A program made the translations under genes and the position numbers. 7,340 nucleotides of DNA from Paracoccaceae bacterium (GTDB lineage: Bacteria > Pseudomonadota > Alphaproteobacteria > Rhodobacterales > Rhodobacteraceae): positions 1 through 7,340 of the forward strand of contig WFUK01000321.1 of NCBI GenBank assembly GCA_015485015.1. The letters are read 5' to 3'. Positions 1 through 6,664 of the stretch are shown here, piece after piece. The notes under the pieces are model-generated. The model worked only from the letters and a program-made list of their open reading frames with translations, was not told the DNA's origin and did no database searches. The stretch's first letter is position 1. Each line of letters starts with the position of its first letter.

Positions 1-1128
1 GGTATGGTGGCGCGGGCGGGCCTGCCTTTGCAGGATATGGAATTTGTGCAATTCCACCCTACGGGGATTTATGGCGCGGGCATGCTGATTACCGAGGGCG
101 CGCGCGGCGAAGGCGGCTATCTGACCAATTCTGAGGGCGAGCGCTATATGGAGCGTTATGCGCCAACCTATAAGGACCTTGCCTCTCGTGATGTGGTATC
201 GCGCTGCTCGACGATTGAAATCCGCGAGGGGCGCGGCGTGGGGCCGAATAAAGACCATGTTTATCTGCATCTGGACCACCTGCCGCCGGAAGCTTTGGCC
301 GAGCGCCTGCCGGGCATTTCCGAGAGCGCCAAGATTTTTGCCGGTGTGGATGTCACCAAAGCGCCGATTCCGGTGCTGCCGACTGTGCATTATAATATGG
401 GCGGCATTCCGACCAATTATTGGGGTGAGGCTTTGAACCCGACCGCCGATAACCACAATGCCATCCAGCCCGGCCTGATGGCTGTGGGCGAAGCGGGCTG
501 TGCTTCGGTGCATGGGGCCAATCGCCTTGGTTCGAATTCTTTGATTGACCTTGTGGTCTTTGGCCGCGCGGCGGCGATTAAAGCCGGCGAGGTTATTGAT
601 GCTCATGCGCCTAATCAGGATTTTGACGCGGCGTCTGTCGAGGCCGCTATAGCGCGGTTTGACGATATTCGCCACGCGCGCGGTGCGGTGCCGACCGCCG
701 AACTGCGCTTGGAGATGCAAAAAACCATGCAGAATGATGCCGCCGTATTCCGCACCTCGGAAAGCCTGAAAGAGGGCTGCGAGAAGATGGATAAAGTGGC
801 GGCGAAGATGCAGGATCTCCACGTTACCGACCGCTCGATGGTGTGGAATTCCGACCTGATGGAAACGCTGGAGCTGGGTAATTTGATGCCAAATGCACTG
901 GCCACCATCGTATCTGCCGAGGCCCGCAAGGAAAGCCGTGGTGCCCACGCCCATGAAGATTTCCCCGATCGCGATGATAAAAACTGGCGCAAGCACAGCT
1001 TGGCGACCGTTGGGGATGACTGGAAAGTTAATTTGAGCTATCGTGATGTTCACGTAACGCCGCTTACCCCCGAATCCGAGGGTGGGATCGAGATGAAGCG
1101 TTTGGCCCCGAAAAAGCGGGTGTATTGA
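1..1128 (+). CDS. sdhA: Succinate dehydrogenase flavoprotein subunit (SdhA), C-terminal part
   Basis: This is the catalytic FAD subunit of complex II. It oxidises succinate to fumarate at the cytoplasmic face of the inner membrane and passes electrons to SdhB. The frame is open to the window edge and 375 residues are visible; the family is about 600 residues, so roughly 225 N-terminal residues (FAD-binding fold, flavinylated His) lie outside. Numbering from the ATG at base 4, visible active-site landmarks are QFHPTG (His18), TEGARGEGG (Thr30-Glu31), the catalytic-type Arg62 in SRDVVSR, His129 in [12 protein letters not shown], and Arg174 in [13 protein letters not shown]. These match the His242, Thr254-Glu255, Arg286, His354 and Arg399 positions of E. 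coli SdhA. The ATG at base 4 is internal and is not the real start. The helical and C-terminal domains are intact, ending with the family-typical basic tail. It is followed by two lipoprotein genes and then sdhB. Confidence 0.97.
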   Translation, partial: GMVARAGLPLQDMEFVQFHPTGIYGAGMLITEGARGEGGYLTNSEGERYMERYAPTYKDLASRDVVSRCSTIEIREGRGVGPNKDHVYLHLDHLPPEALAERLPGISESAKIFAGVDVTKAPIPVLPTVHYNMGGIPTNYWGEALNPTADNHNAIQPGLMAVGEAGCASVHGANRLGSNSLIDLVVFGRAAAIKAGEVIDAHAPNQDFDAASVEAAIARFDDIRHARGAVPTAELRLEMQKTMQNDAAVFRTSESLKEGCEKMDKVAAKMQDLHVTDRSMVWNSDLMETLELGNLMPNALATIVSAEARKESRGAHAHEDFPDRDDKNWRKHSLATVGDDWKVNLSYRDVHVTPLTPESEGGIEMKRLAPKKRVY

Positions 1129-1140
1129 ACTGCGGAGCAT

Positions 1141-1422
1141 ATGATGAAAAAATTGATAATACTTTCGGGACTGGTGGTTGCGGCTTGCACGCCCACCCTG
1201 AACAGCATGACCCGCGCCGAGGCGATCGACATTTGCCAGGCGCAGGCGGATGAAGACGCACAGGTGCTTTCGGGCAATGCCAGCGCGGGGGTGAATTCTT
1301 TGACCGGCCCGTCTTTTGGCCTCGGGCTTCGCATTAATCTAACACCAAAACCACAGGCGCAAACCTTTGACGCCTGTATGAACGAACTGGCCGCCAATGG
1401 CCAAATTGTGGAGGGGATGTAA
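1141..1422 (+). CDS. Small lipoprotein of unknown function between sdhA and sdhB (first of two)
   Basis: This is a 93-residue protein of unrecognised family. The N-terminus has two lysines, a hydrophobic stretch (about residues 5-15) and a lipobox VAAC, with Cys16 as the lipidation site, so it should be a periplasm-facing lipoprotein. Thr at +2 gives no inner-membrane retention Asp. The mature part carries two more cysteines, Cys32 (AIDICQAQA) and Cys79 (FDACMNEL), which could form a disulfide; between them is a Gly/Asn/Ser-rich middle. Two ATG codons are adjacent at 1141 and 1144. GGAG at 1134-1137 is only 3 bases from the first and 6 from the second, so the second may be the one used. The gene begins 12 bases after sdhA and ends exactly where the next gene begins, which implies co-expression with the dehydrogenase. 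A role in complex II is only guilt by association. Confidence 0.82.
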   Translation: MMKKLIILSGLVVAACTPTLNSMTRAEAIDICQAQADEDAQVLSGNASAGVNSLTGPSFGLGLRINLTPKPQAQTFDACMNELAANGQIVEGM

Positions 1423-1650
1423 ATGAAACCGATAGCGATGGTATTGACCACACTTGTATTGGGGGCCTGCACCGTGAGCGGGGTCACGCTGGATCCAAGC
1501 CGTTCCACCGCCTCGATTGCGCCGGATTATTTGCAGCTAACGCCGGATGAAGAAAATATCTGGGCCGGCATGACCGATATCCAGCGCGAACGCGCGATCC
1601 TGTTTATCAATAATGGTGCCACCTTGATCTCTTCGCTCGGCTCCCGCTAG
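1423..1650 (+). CDS. Very small lipoprotein of unknown function between sdhA and sdhB (second of two)
   Basis: This is a 75-residue protein of unrecognised family. A short signal (MKPIAMVLTTLVLGAC) ends in an LGAC lipobox with Cys16 as the lipidation site, leaving about 60 mature residues. The mature part has a Ser/Thr/Pro-rich linker, then a predicted helical segment with acidic and aromatic residues (LTPDEENIWAGMTDIQRER), and a hydrophobic C-terminal stretch (AILFINNGATLISSL). It has no cysteine other than the lipidated one. The TAA of the preceding gene (1420-1422) directly abuts this ATG, and a strong GGAGGGG (1410-1416) lies inside the upstream gene, so translational coupling is likely. 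sdhB begins 48 bases after its TAG with no terminator between. The lipoprotein call is well supported; the function is unknown. Confidence 0.8.
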   Translation: MKPIAMVLTTLVLGACTVSGVTLDPSRSTASIAPDYLQLTPDEENIWAGMTDIQRERAILFINNGATLISSLGSR

Positions 1651-1698
1651 CCCGATTTTTACAACGCCTTACACCACTCGCGGAAAAGGGAAAATCCC

Positions 1699-2475
1699 AT
1701 GGTAGAATTCACACTCCCGAAAAACTCGCGCATGAAGGCGGGGAAAATCTGGCCCAAGCCCGATGGCAAAGATGTGCGCGCGGTGAAGATTTACCGGTTT
1801 GACCCTGATTCCGGCGAGAACCCTCGGATTGATACCTATTATATCGATGTCAAAGATTGCGGCCCGATGGTGCTGGATGCGCTGATCAAGATCAAAACCG
1901 AGATCGACCCGACGCTGAGCTTTCGCCGTTCCTGCCGCGAGGGGATTTGTGGCTCTTGTGCGATGAATATCGACGGGATCAACACCCTGGCCTGCCTTTA
2001 TGGCATGGATGAAATGAAGGGCGATGTGAAGATTTATCCGCTGCCGCATATGCCGGTGGTAAAAGACCTGATCCCAGATCTTACGCATTTTTATGCCCAG
2101 CATGCCAGCATCATGCCGTGGCTGGAAACCAAAACCAACCGCCCCGCCAAAGAATGGCGGCAAAGCATCGAGGACCGCAAAAAGCTTGATGGTCTCTATG
2201 AATGCGTGATGTGCGCCAGTTGCTCCACCTCCTGCCCCAGCTATTGGTGGAATGGCGATCGCTATCTCGGGCCAGCGGCGCTGCTGCACGCCTATCGCTG
2301 GATCATTGATAGCCGCGACGAGGCCACCGGCGAGCGGCTGGATGAGCTGGAAGATCCGTTCAAGCTCTATCGCTGTCACACGATTATGAATTGCACCCGC
2401 TCTTGCCCCAAAGGCCTGAATCCGGCCAAGGCGATTGCCGAGGTGAAAAAGCTGATGATCGCGCGCAAGGTTTAA
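1699..2475 (+). CDS. sdhB: Succinate dehydrogenase iron-sulfur subunit (SdhB)
   Basis: This 258-residue subunit carries electrons from the SdhA flavin to ubiquinone through three Fe-S clusters. All ligands are visible. [2Fe-2S] uses Cys79, Cys84, Cys87 and Cys99 ([10 protein letters not shown] ... LAC). [4Fe-4S] uses Cys169, Cys172, Cys175 and Cys236. [3Fe-4S] uses Cys179, Cys226 and Cys232. The spacing of the two C-terminal clusters matches E. coli SdhB with a constant offset of 20. The quinone-site region CPSYWWNGD is present; Trp184 corresponds to E. coli Trp164 and His227 to His207. The length is normal for alphaproteobacteria, with the family-typical N-terminal extension ([20 protein letters not shown]). 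The ATG at 1699 is preceded by AAGGGA about 8 bases upstream. It belongs to the sdh operon with the upstream genes, and the next gene starts 3 bases after its TAA. Confidence 0.98.
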   Translation: MVEFTLPKNSRMKAGKIWPKPDGKDVRAVKIYRFDPDSGENPRIDTYYIDVKDCGPMVLDALIKIKTEIDPTLSFRRSCREGICGSCAMNIDGINTLACLYGMDEMKGDVKIYPLPHMPVVKDLIPDLTHFYAQHASIMPWLETKTNRPAKEWRQSIEDRKKLDGLYECVMCASCSTSCPSYWWNGDRYLGPAALLHAYRWIIDSRDEATGERLDELEDPFKLYRCHTIMNCTRSCPKGLNPAKAIAEVKKLMIARKV

Positions 2476-2478
2476 CCC

Positions 2479-3312
2479 GTGCCGGACCGGCCTTTTGTCG
2501 AAATAGAGCAGCGGCTTTTTGCGGCGGCTGCGGGGCGAATAAGGGTGTTTGGCATTCGGCGGGCCGGCCAGCATGCGATCATTAACTGGATTTTGCGAAA
2601 TTCCGGCCAGGATCATTCCGTGTTTCTCAATAGCTGCACCATGCGCCGCTCCTGCGTGCGCACCTGCGGGCAATCGGAGCTGAATGCCAGACAAACGGGC
2701 AAGGGCGGCGGGCTGGCTACGGCGCTATCCCGTTTTTTAGCGCCTGAAATCCGCCCTTTTGTGCTGATTTCTTATGAGGCGGGCTATGATCACGGTGGTA
2801 TAACGCCGAATTTTGCCGATCAAAGCTTTGATCACGAGGTGCTGATTACCCGCAGCTTTGTGAATTGGCTGCCGTCATTTATCCGGCTTATGCGGCTGAT
2901 GAACCCGAAATCAAAGCCGGAGGCGCTGGATATAAGCCACGGGATAACCTTTGAAATGGCGCGCTACAAGGCGCATTTGCTGGCGGCACAAAACAGCGCG
3001 CAGACCGTGATTTGCTTTGATAAATGGGCCGAATTGCCGGATTACCGCTTGGCCAGGCTGGCCGGGCTTGGGCTGCCCGTGATCGATAATTCGATGGGCA
3101 AGGTGCAATCCTATGGTCGGGGGTCTTCCTTTTCGGGGCAAAAGCTGCCGGCGGAATCGCTGGCCCTCACCCGGCGTTGGCAGAGCATGGAAAATGATGC
3201 CTATGCGCAGATGTTTTTGCGGATGGCGATGGCGGATGAGGATTTCATGGCGACCCTTATGGCCAGCTATCCCGAGGATGCAGGGCTTATGCGCCAGCTT
3301 ATTTCCCCATAG
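2479..3312 (+). CDS. Sulfotransferase-like P-loop protein, coupled to sdhB
   Basis: This is a 277-residue soluble protein with no signal peptide or membrane segment. Residues 23-41 (VFGIRRAGQHAIINWILRN) resemble the P-loop-like 5'-phosphosulfate-binding loop of a bacterial sulfotransferase family that has an RRSGNHAIINW-type motif. Residues 121-136 (VLITRSFVNWLPSFIR) fit the 3'-phosphate-binding element, with Arg125 and Ser133 as candidate PAPS contacts. Near the C-terminus, KWAEL..YR...A..LGLP.IDN (182-204) and VQSYGRGSSFSG (209-220) fit the same remembered family. The acceptor substrate cannot be told. The start is GTG at 2479: the P-loop at residues 25-37 lies before the first in-frame ATG (residue 55), and AAGG (2467-2470) sits 8 bases upstream inside sdhB. 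The 3-base gap to sdhB suggests coupling, although no link between sulfation and respiration is known to me. The family call is moderate and the exact activity is uncertain. Confidence 0.78.
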   Translation: MPDRPFVEIEQRLFAAAAGRIRVFGIRRAGQHAIINWILRNSGQDHSVFLNSCTMRRSCVRTCGQSELNARQTGKGGGLATALSRFLAPEIRPFVLISYEAGYDHGGITPNFADQSFDHEVLITRSFVNWLPSFIRLMRLMNPKSKPEALDISHGITFEMARYKAHLLAAQNSAQTVICFDKWAELPDYRLARLAGLGLPVIDNSMGKVQSYGRGSSFSGQKLPAESLALTRRWQSMENDAYAQMFLRMAMADEDFMATLMASYPEDAGLMRQLISP

Positions 3313-3365
3313 CTGACGTAGACGTGAGGGAAAATGGCTCGAATCCGTGTTACATTCCGTTACCT

Positions 3366-3382
3366 GCCAATTTCCTATTGGC
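3366..3382. repeat. Perfect inverted repeat upstream of the thioredoxin-domain gene
   Basis: GCCAAT (3366-3371) and ATTGGC (3377-3382) form a perfect 6-bp inverted repeat around a 5-base spacer. It lies in the 87-base gap between the sulfotransferase-like gene and the thioredoxin-domain gene, 7 bases before the GGAGG. It is not an intrinsic terminator because no T-run follows. It could be an operator for a dimeric regulator or a small mRNA hairpin near the ribosome-binding site. A 6-bp palindrome can also occur by chance. Confidence 0.4.
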
Positions 3383-3389
3383 CGATACC

Positions 3390-3394
3390 GGAGG
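3390..3394 (+). promoter_or_regulatory. Ribosome-binding site that fixes the start at 3400
   Basis: GGAGG lies 5 bases before the ATG at 3400, separated by a run of five T. The frame is also open from an ATG at 3334, but that start would put 22 polar and aromatic residues before a clean signal peptide. The Shine-Dalgarno sequence and the signal peptide together favour 3400. Confidence 0.85.
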
Positions 3395-3399
3395 TTTTT

Positions 3400-5574
3400 A
3401 TGCGTATTCTTGCCCTGATTGCCCTGCTTTTTGCCAGCCCTGCATGGGGCCAGGAGCGCGAGCCGAATAATCTGCTTGGGGAGCGCTCACCCTATTTGCT
3501 TCAGCATCTTTATAATACGGTGGACTGGTATCCGTGGGGCGAGGCGGCGTTTGAAAAGGCGCGCGTGGAGGGCAAGCCGATTTTTCTCTCGGTCGGCTAT
3601 GCCTCTTGCCACTGGTGTCGGGTGATGGCCGAGGAGAGCTTCGAGGATGAGGAAGTCGGCGCGTTTTTGAACGAAAACTTTATCTCGATCAAGATGGACC
3701 GCGAGGAGCGCCCTGATCTGGATGAGCAATTTATGCTGGTAACGCAGATGGCGACCGGCGGCGGCGGTTGGCCCAATTCGGTGTTTTTGACCTCGACCGG
3801 CGAGCCGTTTTATGGCGGTGGATACTATCCAAAAGAAGCGTTTTTGCAGTTGCTGGGAACGCTGGATCAGCAATGGCGCGAGGATCGTGAGACCATCGAT
3901 GCCACCGCCGAATCGCTTGGCGGCATTGTGCGCGAATATTTGAGCCGCAAAGCCGATGCGATCCCCTTCACCCCCGAGCTGGCGCGGGCACTTTCGCAGC
4001 AAATGCTGGATATGATGGATGTTTTTAACGGCGGCTTTGGTGTGGCACCCAAATTCCCGAGGGAATCCAATTTGCTATATTTGCTGGATCAGGCCGAGCG
4101 AAACGGGGATGCTACCTTGCTGGAAGCGGTGCAACTGGCCGCCGAGGGTATGGTGAATGGTGCCATTCATGATCAAGCGGGCGGCGGTTTTCATCGCTAT
4201 GCGGTCGATAACGAATGGGCCGAACCGCATTTTGAAAAAATGCTCTATAATCAGGCGCTGATTTCACAGGTGCTGATGCGGCTGGATGCGCTGCAAGCCA
4301 CCCCTGCATTTTCCCGCGCCGCCCAGCGCACGTTTGATTATGTGCTGCGAAGCTTGCAGGCCAAAAGTGGTGGTTTTTATGCCTCCGAAGACGCGGATTC
4401 GCTGAATTTGGACGGTGATTTTATCGAGGGATATTATTATACATGGACGCAAGCGCGCATTCGCGACGCCGCCAAGGCGGAGGCGGATTTCCTGATCGAA
4501 GCCCTGAATGTGGGCGAAGATGGGCCATTTGGCGGCGAAAGCCCCTTGCGGCTGGTGTATTTTAGCGGCGATCAGGCGCGGCTGGATGCCGGGCTGGAAA
4601 CCTTGCGACTGGCCCGCATGGCGCGCATGGCCCCGTTCCCCGACCGGAAAATCCTGATGGGCTGGAATAGCGAGATGATCATCGCGCTTGCTGCGGGGGC
4701 CGAGGCGTATAACCGGCCCGAATATCTGGTGGCAGCGCAAAATGCGGCGCGGTTTATTATGGATAACATGCGAAATGGCGAGGGCTATTTTCGCACCTAT
4801 AGCGCTGCCGAAGCCACGATCGAGGCGCAATTGCCGGATTATGCCGGCTTTGGTCGGGCCTTGGTGGCGCTGCATGATGCGGATCCGGCGGGCGGCTGGC
4901 TGCCCGAAGCCAAGCGCGTCGCCCGCTATATGCTGGCCAATTTTCAGGAAGAGCGCGGCATTTTTCGCATGAATGAACAGGTGGAAGGGCTGGGGGCGTT
5001 TATCCCGATTGATGATGGCGAGGTGGCCTCGGGCAACGCCCAGGCGCAATGGTTGCTAACGGCCTTGGCGCGGCGGGGCGAGGATGTGGACTTCATCCAG
5101 CAAGCCGCCGCTTTGGCCGATGTGCTATCGGGCTATGCGCTGGCTCTCCCCGAGCAGCGCGCGGCGGCATTGGCGGCGGTGGATGCGCAAAATCGCGGCG
5201 ATACCGGCCCGGTGCGCGCGGTATCCAATGGCGCGGTGCAGGTGCGCGCCCGCCTTGATCGCGCGGCGGGGGTGGTGAATTTCACCCTTATCGTGGCCGA
5301 GGGCTGGCACATAAATGCCCATGAACCGCTGGAAGATTATTTTATTCCGACCACCTTGCAGGTAAATGGCGAAGCCGTAGGTGCCGAGGCCTATCCGGAG
5401 CCGCTGATCACCACTTTGGCCTTTAATAGCGATACACCGCTGGCGCTTTATGATGGTGAAGTGCGGTTGAGTGCGCCGGTCGGGCCGGGGGCGAATGTGG
5501 TTAATCTTGTGCTGCAATCTTGCAGTGACGAGATATGCCTTGCACCGCAAAGCCTTAGTTTCAGCTTTTGGTAG
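3400..5574 (+). CDS. Exported YyaL/DUF255 thioredoxin-domain protein with C-terminal DsbD-alpha-like domain
   Basis: This 724-residue protein begins with a signal peptide ([17 protein letters not shown], likely cut before Gln18), so it should act in the periplasm. Residues 23-150 are the DUF255 (DsbH-type thioredoxin) domain: [23 protein letters not shown] with Cys70/Cys73, DREERPDLD, and [12 protein letters not shown] with the thioredoxin-like Trp-Pro at 124-125. Residues about 190-585 are the six-hairpin glycosidase-like region, with GGGFHRY (261-267), PHFEKMLYN (276-284), SEDADS (329-334) and MGWN (420-423). Residues about 608-724 resemble the DsbD N-terminal domain: GWHINAHEP (635-643) and CSDEICLAP, with Cys708/Cys713 as the candidate redox pair. 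These four are the only cysteines in the protein. The position after CHWC, usually His in family members I recall, is Arg74. A role in periplasmic thiol-disulfide exchange is inferred; substrates of YyaL-type proteins are poorly known. No transmembrane electron-transfer domain is attached. Confidence 0.9.
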   Translation: MRILALIALLFASPAWGQEREPNNLLGERSPYLLQHLYNTVDWYPWGEAAFEKARVEGKPIFLSVGYASCHWCRVMAEESFEDEEVGAFLNENFISIKMDREERPDLDEQFMLVTQMATGGGGWPNSVFLTSTGEPFYGGGYYPKEAFLQLLGTLDQQWREDRETIDATAESLGGIVREYLSRKADAIPFTPELARALSQQMLDMMDVFNGGFGVAPKFPRESNLLYLLDQAERNGDATLLEAVQLAAEGMVNGAIHDQAGGGFHRYAVDNEWAEPHFEKMLYNQALISQVLMRLDALQATPAFSRAAQRTFDYVLRSLQAKSGGFYASEDADSLNLDGDFIEGYYYTWTQARIRDAAKAEADFLIEALNVGEDGPFGGESPLRLVYFSGDQARLDAGLETLRLARMARMAPFPDRKILMGWNSEMIIALAAGAEAYNRPEYLVAAQNAARFIMDNMRNGEGYFRTYSAAEATIEAQLPDYAGFGRALVALHDADPAGGWLPEAKRVARYMLANFQEERGIFRMNEQVEGLGAFIPIDDGEVASGNAQAQWLLTALARRGEDVDFIQQAAALADVLSGYALALPEQRAAALAAVDAQNRGDTGPVRAVSNGAVQVRARLDRAAGVVNFTLIVAEGWHINAHEPLEDYFIPTTLQVNGEAVGAEAYPEPLITTLAFNSDTPLALYDGEVRLSAPVGPGANVVNLVLQSCSDEICLAPQSLSFSFW

Positions 5575-5577
5575 CGC

Positions 5578-6111
5578 CTAGCGCCGCCGCACGGTGGGTG
5601 CGCGGTCTTTCTCTTCTGGCGTGTTGGAGCTGTAGCCGTAGGTGGCCTTGGGTTCTATCGTACCCCAGGTCACTTCCGGTTTGCGTTTTTTGGCAGCCAA
5701 AGCGACCATCACCGCGATGAAAGCAAGCAATAGTCCAACGCCCAAAAAGACCATCGGGAGGCCCCAGAGGGAAAACCAGTTGTCTATCCGGATATCGCCG
5801 GGTGTGCGGGTGTCATAAAGGATGTAGACCTTGCTGCCGCGCGGGTAATTATAGCTCGAGGAGGTCAGAAAGGTCTGCCCTATTTGCTTGTTGCCTTGCG
5901 CATCCACATAGGAAATGGTGGGCTGATAGGTGGTTGAATTATCGCTATAGCTCACCGAAATATCAATAACCGTGCCGGTCACACCTATTGCATTCCGGCT
6001 GAAATCATTGGCGAAATAAAAGAAAGCTCCGCCAGTACCTACGAAAATAACGGCGATAAAGGCCAGAATATAGATCGTGATCCTAGGGTTGGCTTTCTTG
6101 GGTTGTTTCAC
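5578..6111 (-). CDS. DUF3592 two-pass membrane protein
   Basis: This 177-residue protein has a basic N-terminus (MKQPKKANPR), a first membrane segment at about residues 11-34, an extracytoplasmic domain of about 80 residues, a second membrane segment at about 115-140, and a charged cytoplasmic tail starting KKRKPE. The middle domain has the DUF3592 pattern: VTGTVIDISVSYS, then YQPTISYVDAQGN, then YPRGSKVYILYDTRTPGDIRID. The family's function is unknown. The start is placed at the GTG at 6111 because AAGGAG lies 6 bases before it. An in-frame ATG at 6213 would add 34 Arg/Lys-rich residues that do not resemble the family and would hide the positive-inside N-terminus. The gene is convergent with the thioredoxin-domain gene, with 3 bases between stop codons. 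Confidence 0.85.
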   Translation of the reverse strand: MKQPKKANPRITIYILAFIAVIFVGTGGAFFYFANDFSRNAIGVTGTVIDISVSYSDNSTTYQPTISYVDAQGNKQIGQTFLTSSSYNYPRGSKVYILYDTRTPGDIRIDNWFSLWGLPMVFLGVGLLLAFIAVMVALAAKKRKPEVTWGTIEPKATYGYSSNTPEEKDRAPTVRRR

Positions 6112-6117
6112 CAGGCG

Positions 6118-6123
6118 CTCCTT
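6118..6123 (-). promoter_or_regulatory. Ribosome-binding site deciding the GTG start at 6111
   Basis: Read on the - strand, AAGGAG is followed by 6 bases and then GTG. This supports the shorter DUF3592 protein over the version starting at 6213. Confidence 0.75.
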
Positions 6124-6262
6124 TTGGTTTGCGTGCAGCCTAGCTCGAATGACGTGCAATGCGCAACCCTGCGGGCGCAGCCGTCGCGCCTTCTTACTGC
6201 GAATAAGGCTCACCGGTTATCGAATTTTAGAGCGTTTGAGGGCCTAATCTGGTTTTTCGAGA

Positions 6263-6299
6263 TCGAATCTACTATTAGATCGACTTCGGTCAAAGACCG
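6263..6299. repeat. Two adjacent small inverted repeats
   Basis: TCGAATCTA (6263-6271) and TAGATCGA (6276-6283) pair with one bulged base around a 4-base loop. Immediately after, CGGTC (6287-6291) and GACCG (6295-6299) pair perfectly around AAA. No T-run follows on either strand, so these are not typical terminators. They could be binding sites, RNA structure or chance. Confidence 0.3.
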
Positions 6300-6316
6300 C
6301 TAAAGGGTTGTCGTAG

Positions 6317-6344
6317 GTGTATTTGCTCATTATGCGTGTATTTG
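6317..6344. repeat. 9-bp direct repeat with 19-bp period
   Basis: GTGTATTTG occurs at 6317-6325 and again at 6336-6344. The start-to-start distance of 19 bp is close to two helical turns. It lies 40-67 bases before the candidate TTG start at 6384. The spacing would suit a regulator binding one DNA face, but no family is recognisable. Confidence 0.4.
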
Positions 6345-6383
6345 ATGCTATCCCGGAAAACGCCTAGAACAAAAGTGTGAATT

Positions 6384-6587
6384 TTGGAAGTTTCTGAGAA
6401 TCCGCCAAAAAAGAAACGATATGGGCGCTGGGTTGTAGGCTTTCTTGTGTTCTGGGCCGCTCTTTATGTGGCTGAGCGGCAAGTTCTTAAAATTCTTGAC
6501 CAAAACATCAGGCAAGATCGTCAGATATTTATAGACTATGTCCGAGGCTTACGGTACGTGAGACACCAGCTTTGGCAAGAGCTGTGA
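6384..6587 (+). CDS. Possible single-pass membrane microprotein (TTG start)
   Basis: This is a 67-residue candidate with no recognised family. The N-terminus is basic (PPKKKRYGR), followed by a short hydrophobic segment at about residues 16-30 (WVVGFLVFWAALYVA), then a charged, probably helical tail (QVLKILDQNIRQDRQIFIDYV). This would give a cytoplasmic N-terminus by the positive-inside rule. Doubts are real: the only start is TTG, there is no clear Shine-Dalgarno sequence, and an in-frame stop (6378-6380) sits just before it. The hydrophobic stretch is short, and the last 15 or so codons lie antisense to the truncated dehydrogenase remnant, so the C-terminus spans an apparent junction. It may be a newly formed or spurious ORF. 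Confidence 0.35.
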   Translation: MEVSENPPKKKRYGRWVVGFLVFWAALYVAERQVLKILDQNIRQDRQIFIDYVRGLRYVRHQLWQEL

Positions 6588-6651
6588 CGAAAGAACGCCC
6601 CAGCCCCCGGTTGGCGCCAGTAACAAGGGCTGAGGTTTTTTCAAGTTTCAT
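6529..6651 (-). pseudogene. Short-chain dehydrogenase (SDR) N-terminal stub, truncated
   Basis: The - strand ATG at 6651 opens a 40-codon frame ending in TAA at 6531-6529. Its first 30 or so residues are a textbook SDR start: a short beta-strand, then the cofactor-binding TGANRGLG at residues 11-18 (SALVTGANRGLGRSFVTALA), then the helix ending KAGVSR. After about residue 33 (near base 6553) the likeness stops; an SDR is normally about 230-260 residues. AGGAG (6664-6660) sits 8 bases before the ATG and overlaps the stop codon of the oxidoreductase upstream on the same strand. It was therefore once the second gene of a two-gene operon. No continuation was found in the other - strand frames. Confidence 0.75.
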
Positions 6652-6659
6652 TTGAGGCG

Positions 6660-6664
6660 CTCCT
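6660..6664 (-). promoter_or_regulatory. Ribosome-binding site of the SDR remnant
   Basis: AGGAG on the - strand lies 8 bases before the ATG at 6651 and shares bases with the TAG of the upstream oxidoreductase gene (6665-6663). Its good match and spacing show that the SDR start is genuine even though the gene is cut short. Confidence 0.7.

Larger units (their letters stand above)
6112..6383. other. Intergenic region upstream of the DUF3592 gene
   Basis: This 272-base stretch between the DUF3592 start (- strand) and the candidate small ORF (+ strand) has no convincing gene. It must hold the promoter for the DUF3592 gene. A weak -35/-10-like pair (TTGCGC, 18 bases, TAGGCT on the - strand) can be picked out but is not reliable. 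It also holds two small hairpins (6263-6299) and a direct repeat (6317-6344), described separately. GC falls to about 40-45% after 6241. No tRNA, CRISPR or IS end was seen. Confidence 0.5.

Noticed and set aside
615..1508. - strand ORFs across the sdhA end and the lipoprotein genes
   Set aside because: They are antisense to clearly coding SdhA and signal-peptide sequences and have no recognisable motifs.
1669..2694. Long - strand ORF (341 codons) antisense to sdhB
   Set aside because: sdhB on the + strand has all of its cluster cysteines, so this is a shadow frame. Its product is low-complexity His/Ala/Gly/Ile-rich and resembles no family.
3334..3399. Upstream ATG start of the thioredoxin-domain gene at 3334
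   Set aside because: It would place 22 residues before a clean signal peptide, its AGGG is only 3 bases away, and the ATG at 3400 has GGAGG at good spacing.
4264..5049. - strand ORF (261 codons) within the thioredoxin-domain gene
   Set aside because: It is antisense to a well-supported family sequence; its length is explained by the biased codon use of the + strand gene.
6263..6299. Hairpins as an intrinsic terminator or riboswitch
   Set aside because: The stems are 5-9 bp with no following T-run on either strand, and no conserved riboswitch core was recognised.
6103..6303. + strand 66-codon ORF upstream of the DUF3592 gene
   Set aside because: It lies antisense to the DUF3592 start and its leader, has no Shine-Dalgarno sequence, and its product shows no domain or membrane pattern.
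6495..6515. LPDVLVKN on the - strand, similar to the SDR DVLVNNAG block
   Set aside because: It is in a different frame from the SDR stub, too close to the GxG motif (about 48 residues against the usual 70-80), lacks NNAG and lies in AT-rich sequence; probably chance.
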